Below the pieces are notes generated by a model. That model worked only from the letters and a program-made list of their open reading frames with translations. It did not search any database and was not told the DNA's origin. Of a DNA stretch of 8,437 nucleotides, positions 5,012 to 8,437 are shown in pieces. The position numbers and the translations under genes were made by a program. Location: the NCBI GenBank assembly GCA_031282235.1, contig JAITED010000168.1, positions 1 through 8,437 on the forward strand. The letters run 5' to 3'. Source of the DNA: Propionibacteriaceae bacterium (GTDB lineage: Bacteria > Actinomycetota > Actinomycetes > Propionibacteriales > Propionibacteriaceae). Each line of letters begins with the position of its first letter. Position 1 is the stretch's first letter.

Positions 5012-8000
5012 CAGTTGTCCTCCGCCCACTCCTGTAATGACCTGACCTCGAAGCTCCCAGTGCGTATCACCCGAATCGCCTCGACCGCCGCCTCTAAACC
5101 TTGCACCGTGGTGATTACGGGCACCTCGCAGACGATAGCTGCTGCACGAATAGCGTTGCCGTCAGCGCGGGGGCTGCCGCCGGTGGTCTGCCCATTGGGC
5201 GTATTGAACACCAGATTGACCGCGTGGGCGTTGATGAGTTCAGTGGCCGTGGGTTGGGACGCGAACTCGGGGCGCTCATCGCCCAGCTTGCGCACCAACC
5301 GCACCTCTAGGCCGTGCAGCGCCAACATCGCCGCAGTGCCAGCGGTCGCCCACAGCGTGAACCCCAAATCTGCTAGGCGTTTCAGTGGGTAAAGCGCATG
5401 GCGTTTATCGGGGTTGCCGACCGATACGAACGCCGCTCCCCCGCTGGGATAGTCGCGATACACCGCCAGCTGCGTCTTGGCGAACGCCGCCTCAAAGGTG
5501 CGGTCAATGCCCATCACCTCGCCGGTGGAACGCATCTCCGGCCCCAACAGCGCATCCACGTTCTCCCCGGCGGGGGTGTGGAACCGGTTGAACGGCAACA
5601 CCGCCTCTTTGACGCAAACCGGCTGGTGGGGGCGCACGTCGGCACCGTCTCCGCTCATACGCAACATGTTTGCTTTACGTAAATCAGCGATGCTCTGCCC
5701 CATCATCACCAGCGCGGCAGCTTTAGCGAGCGCTGTACCGGTGGCTTTTGATACGAAAGGTACGGTACGTGACGCGCGCGGGTTCGCCTCTAGGACGTAT
5801 AACACGTCGCCAGCCAGTGCGTACTGGATGTTCAGCAACCCTTGCACCCCCACGCCGGCTGCGATAGCTAGCGTGGAGTGGCGTATCCGGGACACCACCT
5901 CGGCACCCAGCGTGAGCGGCGGCAGCGAACACGCCGAATCGCCGGAGTGTACCCCCGCGGCTTCGATGTGTTCCATGATGCCGCCGATGTAAAGCTCCGT
6001 GCCGTCGTAGAGGGCGTCAACATCAATCTCCACCGCATCGTCTAGGAAGCGATCCACCAACACCGGAGTCTCGGCAGAGATTAGCGTTGAATGGGCGATG
6101 TAGTGCGCCAACTGTTCCTCATCGTGCACAATCTCCATGCCGCGCCCGCCCAACACGTAGCTGGGGCGCACCAACACCGGGTAGCCAATCTCGTCTGCTA
6201 CCTGTTTAGCTTGCGCGAAACTCTCTGCCATGCCGTGCTTGGGGCTGGGCAGGTTGGCGTCGGCCAACACCGCGCCGAAAGCGCCGCGTTCCTCCGCCAA
6301 ATTGATGGCCTCCGGGGAGGTGCCTACGATGGGCAGCCCAGCCGCTTTCAGACCTTGCGCCAATTTGAGCGGCGTTTGTCCCCCCAACTGCACGAACACC
6401 CCAGCCACTTCCCCGGCGGCGCATTCGGCGGTGTACACCTCAATGACGTCCTCTAAAGTGAGCGGCTCGAAGTAGAGCCGGTCGGCGGTGTCGTAGTCGG
6501 TGGAGACCGTCTCCGGGTTGCAGTTCACCATGATGGATTCGTAACCGGCAGTGGAGAGCGCCATCGCGGCGTGGACGCAGGAGTAGTCAAACTCGATACC
6601 TTGTCCGATACGGTTTGGGCCCGAACCCAGAATCAACACCGCCGGTTTGGTGCGCGGGGCAACCTCTGTCTCGAAGTCATACGTTGAGTAGTGATACGGG
6701 GTGCTAGCCGCAAACTCGGCTGCGCACGTATCGACACTCTTATAGACCGGGCGCACGCCTAACTCGTGGCGTATTTCGCGTATCTCAGCAGGGGCAACCC
6801 CACGAATATCGGCGATTTGCGCATCTGACAAGCCATGACGTTTAGCCCGTCGCAACAGCTGCGCACTCAGTTCCGAAGCGGTGGCCACCTCAGCTGCCAC
6901 GTCAAGAATCAGTTGGAACTGCGCTAAAAACCAAGGGTCGATGCCGGTGGCTTCATAGCACTCCGCGATGCTAGCTCCGGCGCGTAACGCCTGCACCACC
7001 AACTGCAACCGGCTATCGTGCGGCCTCGCCGCGAGCGCCAACAACTGAGCTTTGGTGCCGCCGGGTTCGCCGGTCAACCGCAGCGGCGCTTTCGCATCCT
7101 CCAAAGAGCGCAGCGCTTTCCCCAACGCTTCGGTGAAGTTGCGCCCGATGGCCATCACCTCCCCCACGCTTTTCATGTGCGTGGTGAGCGTGTCGTCGGC
7201 GGTGGGGAACTTCTCGAACGCGAAGCGGGGCACTTTCACCACCACATAATCCAAGGTCGGCTCGAAACTGGCGGGGGTTTGGGCGGTGATGTCGTTGGGT
7301 ATCTCATTCAACGTGTAGCCGACGGCCACTTTGGCAGCGATTTTGGCTATCGGGAAGCCGGTGGCTTTCGACGCCAACGCTGACGAGCGCGACACCCTAG
7401 GGTTCATCTCGATGACAATCAGGCGGCCATCAGCGGGGTTGATGGCGAACTGGATGTTGCAGCCGCCGGTGTCCACCCCCACGGCGCGGATGATGCCGAT
7501 GCCCACATCCCGCATCCGCTGATATTCGCGGTCGGTCAAGGTCAGGGCGGGCGCGACCGTGATGGAGTCGCCGGTGTGTACCCCCATCGGGTCTACGTTT
7601 TCGATAGAGCAGACCACGACCACGTTGTCCGCTTTATCGCGCATCACCTCCAGTTCGTACTCTTTCCAACCCCAAATCGACTCCTCCACCAACACCTCGG
7701 TGACCGGGCTGGCATCCAACCCGATAGCCCCTAGCCGCGCCAGTTCTGCCTCATCGTGGGCGAAACCGCTACCCAGACCGCCCATCGTGAAACTGGGGCG
7801 CAGCACCACTGGAAGCCCCAGTGTGCGCCCAGCAGCCATGATTTCGTCCAGCGTATGACATACGAAACTGCGCGCCACCTCTGGTGCGCCGCCGGGGATG
7901 TCGTGCAGTGACTCCACAACTCGCTTGAACGCTTCGCGATCCTCACCGCGGCGGATAGCGTCGATGGAAGCTCCGATGAGCTCTACGCCGTATTTCTCCA

Positions 8001-8322
8001 AAATGCCCTGTTCGTGAAGTGCCACGGCGGCGTTGAGCGCGGTTTGGCCGCCCAACGTAGCCAGCAGCGCGTCGGGGCGCTCTTTGGCGATGACCCGTTC
8101 CAGCACGGCGCTGGTGATGGGTTCGATGTAGGTGGCGTCGGCGAACTCGGGGTCGGTCATGATGGTGGCCGGGTTGGAGTTCACCAAAATCACCCGGAAC
8201 CCCTCCTCCCGCAGCACGCGGCAGGCTTGGGTGCCGGAGTAGTCGAACTCGGCGGCTTGCCCGATGACGATGGGGCCCGAGCCGATGACCAGTATGGAGG
8301 AGATGTCGTCACGTCTAGGCAT
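5011..8322 (-). CDS. carB: Carbamoyl-phosphate synthase large chain
   Basis: Synthetase subunit that, with ammonia from CarA, bicarbonate and two ATP, makes carbamoyl phosphate for pyrimidines and arginine. At 1103 residues it is full length. Two homologous halves are visible. The first has VIGSGPIVIGQAAEFDYSG (12-30), ATP-grasp RPSFTMGGLGSG (175-186) and EMNPRVSRSSALASKATG (305-322). The linking oligomerisation region spans about 400-555. The second half has LILGSGPNRIGQGIEFDYS (563-581), RPSYVLGGRGME (719-730) and EANPRASRTVPFVSKATG (845-862). The C-terminal allosteric MGS-like domain (about 960-1100) contains SVGNPDKR and NTPNG; it is where effectors such as UMP bind in E. coli. Starts with ATG inside carA, with GGAGG 6 bp upstream, and ends at the pyrD start. 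No sign of damage or fusion. Confidence 0.98.
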   Translation of the reverse strand: MPRRDDISSILVIGSGPIVIGQAAEFDYSGTQACRVLREEGFRVILVNSNPATIMTDPEFADATYIEPITSAVLERVIAKERPDALLATLGGQTALNAAVALHEQGILEKYGVELIGASIDAIRRGEDREAFKRVVESLHDIPGGAPEVARSFVCHTLDEIMAAGRTLGLPVVLRPSFTMGGLGSGFAHDEAELARLGAIGLDASPVTEVLVEESIWGWKEYELEVMRDKADNVVVVCSIENVDPMGVHTGDSITVAPALTLTDREYQRMRDVGIGIIRAVGVDTGGCNIQFAINPADGRLIVIEMNPRVSRSSALASKATGFPIAKIAAKVAVGYTLNEIPNDITAQTPASFEPTLDYVVVKVPRFAFEKFPTADDTLTTHMKSVGEVMAIGRNFTEALGKALRSLEDAKAPLRLTGEPGGTKAQLLALAARPHDSRLQLVVQALRAGASIAECYEATGIDPWFLAQFQLILDVAAEVATASELSAQLLRRAKRHGLSDAQIADIRGVAPAEIREIRHELGVRPVYKSVDTCAAEFAASTPYHYSTYDFETEVAPRTKPAVLILGSGPNRIGQGIEFDYSCVHAAMALSTAGYESIMVNCNPETVSTDYDTADRLYFEPLTLEDVIEVYTAECAAGEVAGVFVQLGGQTPLKLAQGLKAAGLPIVGTSPEAINLAEERGAFGAVLADANLPSPKHGMAESFAQAKQVADEIGYPVLVRPSYVLGGRGMEIVHDEEQLAHYIAHSTLISAETPVLVDRFLDDAVEIDVDALYDGTELYIGGIMEHIEAAGVHSGDSACSLPPLTLGAEVVSRIRHSTLAIAAGVGVQGLLNIQYALAGDVLYVLEANPRASRTVPFVSKATGTALAKAAALVMMGQSIADLRKANMLRMSGDGADVRPHQPVCVKEAVLPFNRFHTPAGENVDALLGPEMRSTGEVMGIDRTFEAAFAKTQLAVYRDYPSGGAAFVSVGNPDKRHALYPLKRLADLGFTLWATAGTAAMLALHGLEVRLVRKLGDERPEFASQPTATELINAHAVNLVFNTPNGQTTGGSPRADGNAIRAAAIVCEVPVITTVQGLEAAVEAIRVIRTGSFEVRSLQEWAEDN
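5019..5023 (-). promoter_or_regulatory. Ribosome binding site that decides the pyrD start
   Basis: GGAGG on the reverse strand, 7 bp before the ATG at 5011 and inside the last codons of carB. The in-frame GTG at 5029 lies upstream of this site, so the ATG is the better start and translation is probably coupled through TGATG. Confidence 0.75.
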
Positions 8323-8437
8323 CGGCAGCCTCCATCAGCGCAATGAAACGGTCGAACAGATACGCGGCATCGTGGGGCCCGGCGGCAGCTTCGGGGTGAT
8401 ACTGCACCGAGAACGCCACTATCCTCCCCTCCCGGCT
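8315..8437 (-). CDS. carA: Carbamoyl-phosphate synthase small chain, C-terminal fragment
   Basis: Only the last 40 residues are in the window. They contain FSVQYHPEAAAGPHDAAYLF, in which the His and Glu of the HPE motif complete the Cys-His-Glu triad of the glutamine amidotransferase domain; PGPHD-type sequence after HPEA is specific to CarA within that family. CarA hydrolyses glutamine and passes ammonia through a tunnel to CarB. The TAG stop overlaps the carB start by 8 nt (ATGCCTAG), and the GGAGG for carB lies within its final codons, so the two subunits are likely made in step. The rest of the gene, and any pyr leader or promoter, lies beyond the right edge. Confidence 0.95.
   Translation of the reverse strand, partial: SREGRIVAFSVQYHPEAAAGPHDAAYLFDRFIALMEAADA

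Noticed and set aside
6091..6456. 121-codon plus-strand frame inside carB
   Set aside because: Fully antisense to conserved CarB sequence and without a family resemblance; the same applies to the plus-strand frames at 5477-5992 and 7018-7383.
5011..8322. Internal duplication in carB as a possible fusion artefact
   Set aside because: The two homologous halves are the normal ancient duplication of the CarB ATP-grasp unit, seen in all full-length family members.

Overview
This window is a compact housekeeping block from an actinomycete-type bacterium (Actinomycetota). The evidence is the mIHF-type nucleoid protein (mihF), a family confined to that phylum, together with actinobacterial-style omega subunit, CarB and type 2 PyrF sequences and a moderately high GC content (about 60 % by eye). 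The pyrD position and the missing coaBC hint at a small-genome relative of Actinomyces or Bifidobacterium rather than Mycobacterium or Streptomyces, but genus cannot be fixed from this sequence.

Every gene lies on the minus strand, so transcription runs from high to low coordinates: carA (3' end only, 8437-8315), carB (8322-5011), pyrD (5011-3938), pyrF (3865-3056), mihF (2917 or 2923-2600), gmk (2625-2026), rpoZ (1942-1592), metK (1487-309) and priA (5' end only, 122-1). carA/carB overlap by 8 nt, carB/pyrD share one base in a TGATG junction, and mihF/gmk overlap by 26 nt, so these pairs are probably translationally coupled. Gaps are 72 bp (pyrD-pyrF), 132 bp (pyrF-mihF), 83 bp (gmk-rpoZ), 104 bp (rpoZ-metK) and 186 bp (metK-priA). 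No stretch over 300 bp lacks a gene. No tRNA, rRNA, CRISPR array, insertion sequence or phage gene is visible.

Functionally the first half is de novo pyrimidine synthesis: CarAB makes carbamoyl phosphate, PyrD oxidises dihydroorotate to orotate, and PyrF decarboxylates OMP to UMP. The second half joins a nucleoid-associated protein (mIHF), GMP kinase, the RNA polymerase omega subunit, S-adenosylmethionine synthetase and the replication-restart protein PriA. This is an old actinobacterial neighbourhood. The departures from the Mycobacterium tuberculosis order are pyrD placed between carB and pyrF, and no coaBC (dfp) between rpoZ and metK.

The signals not explained by coding are in the gaps: a 40-bp double-hairpin element after metK that looks like a dispersed palindromic repeat, a near-perfect 15-bp inverted repeat at the end of pyrF, overlapping alternative hairpins after gmk, and a tandem 12-bp repeat before priA. 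I see no new defence, mobile or biosynthetic system here. The coding content is ordinary and intact.
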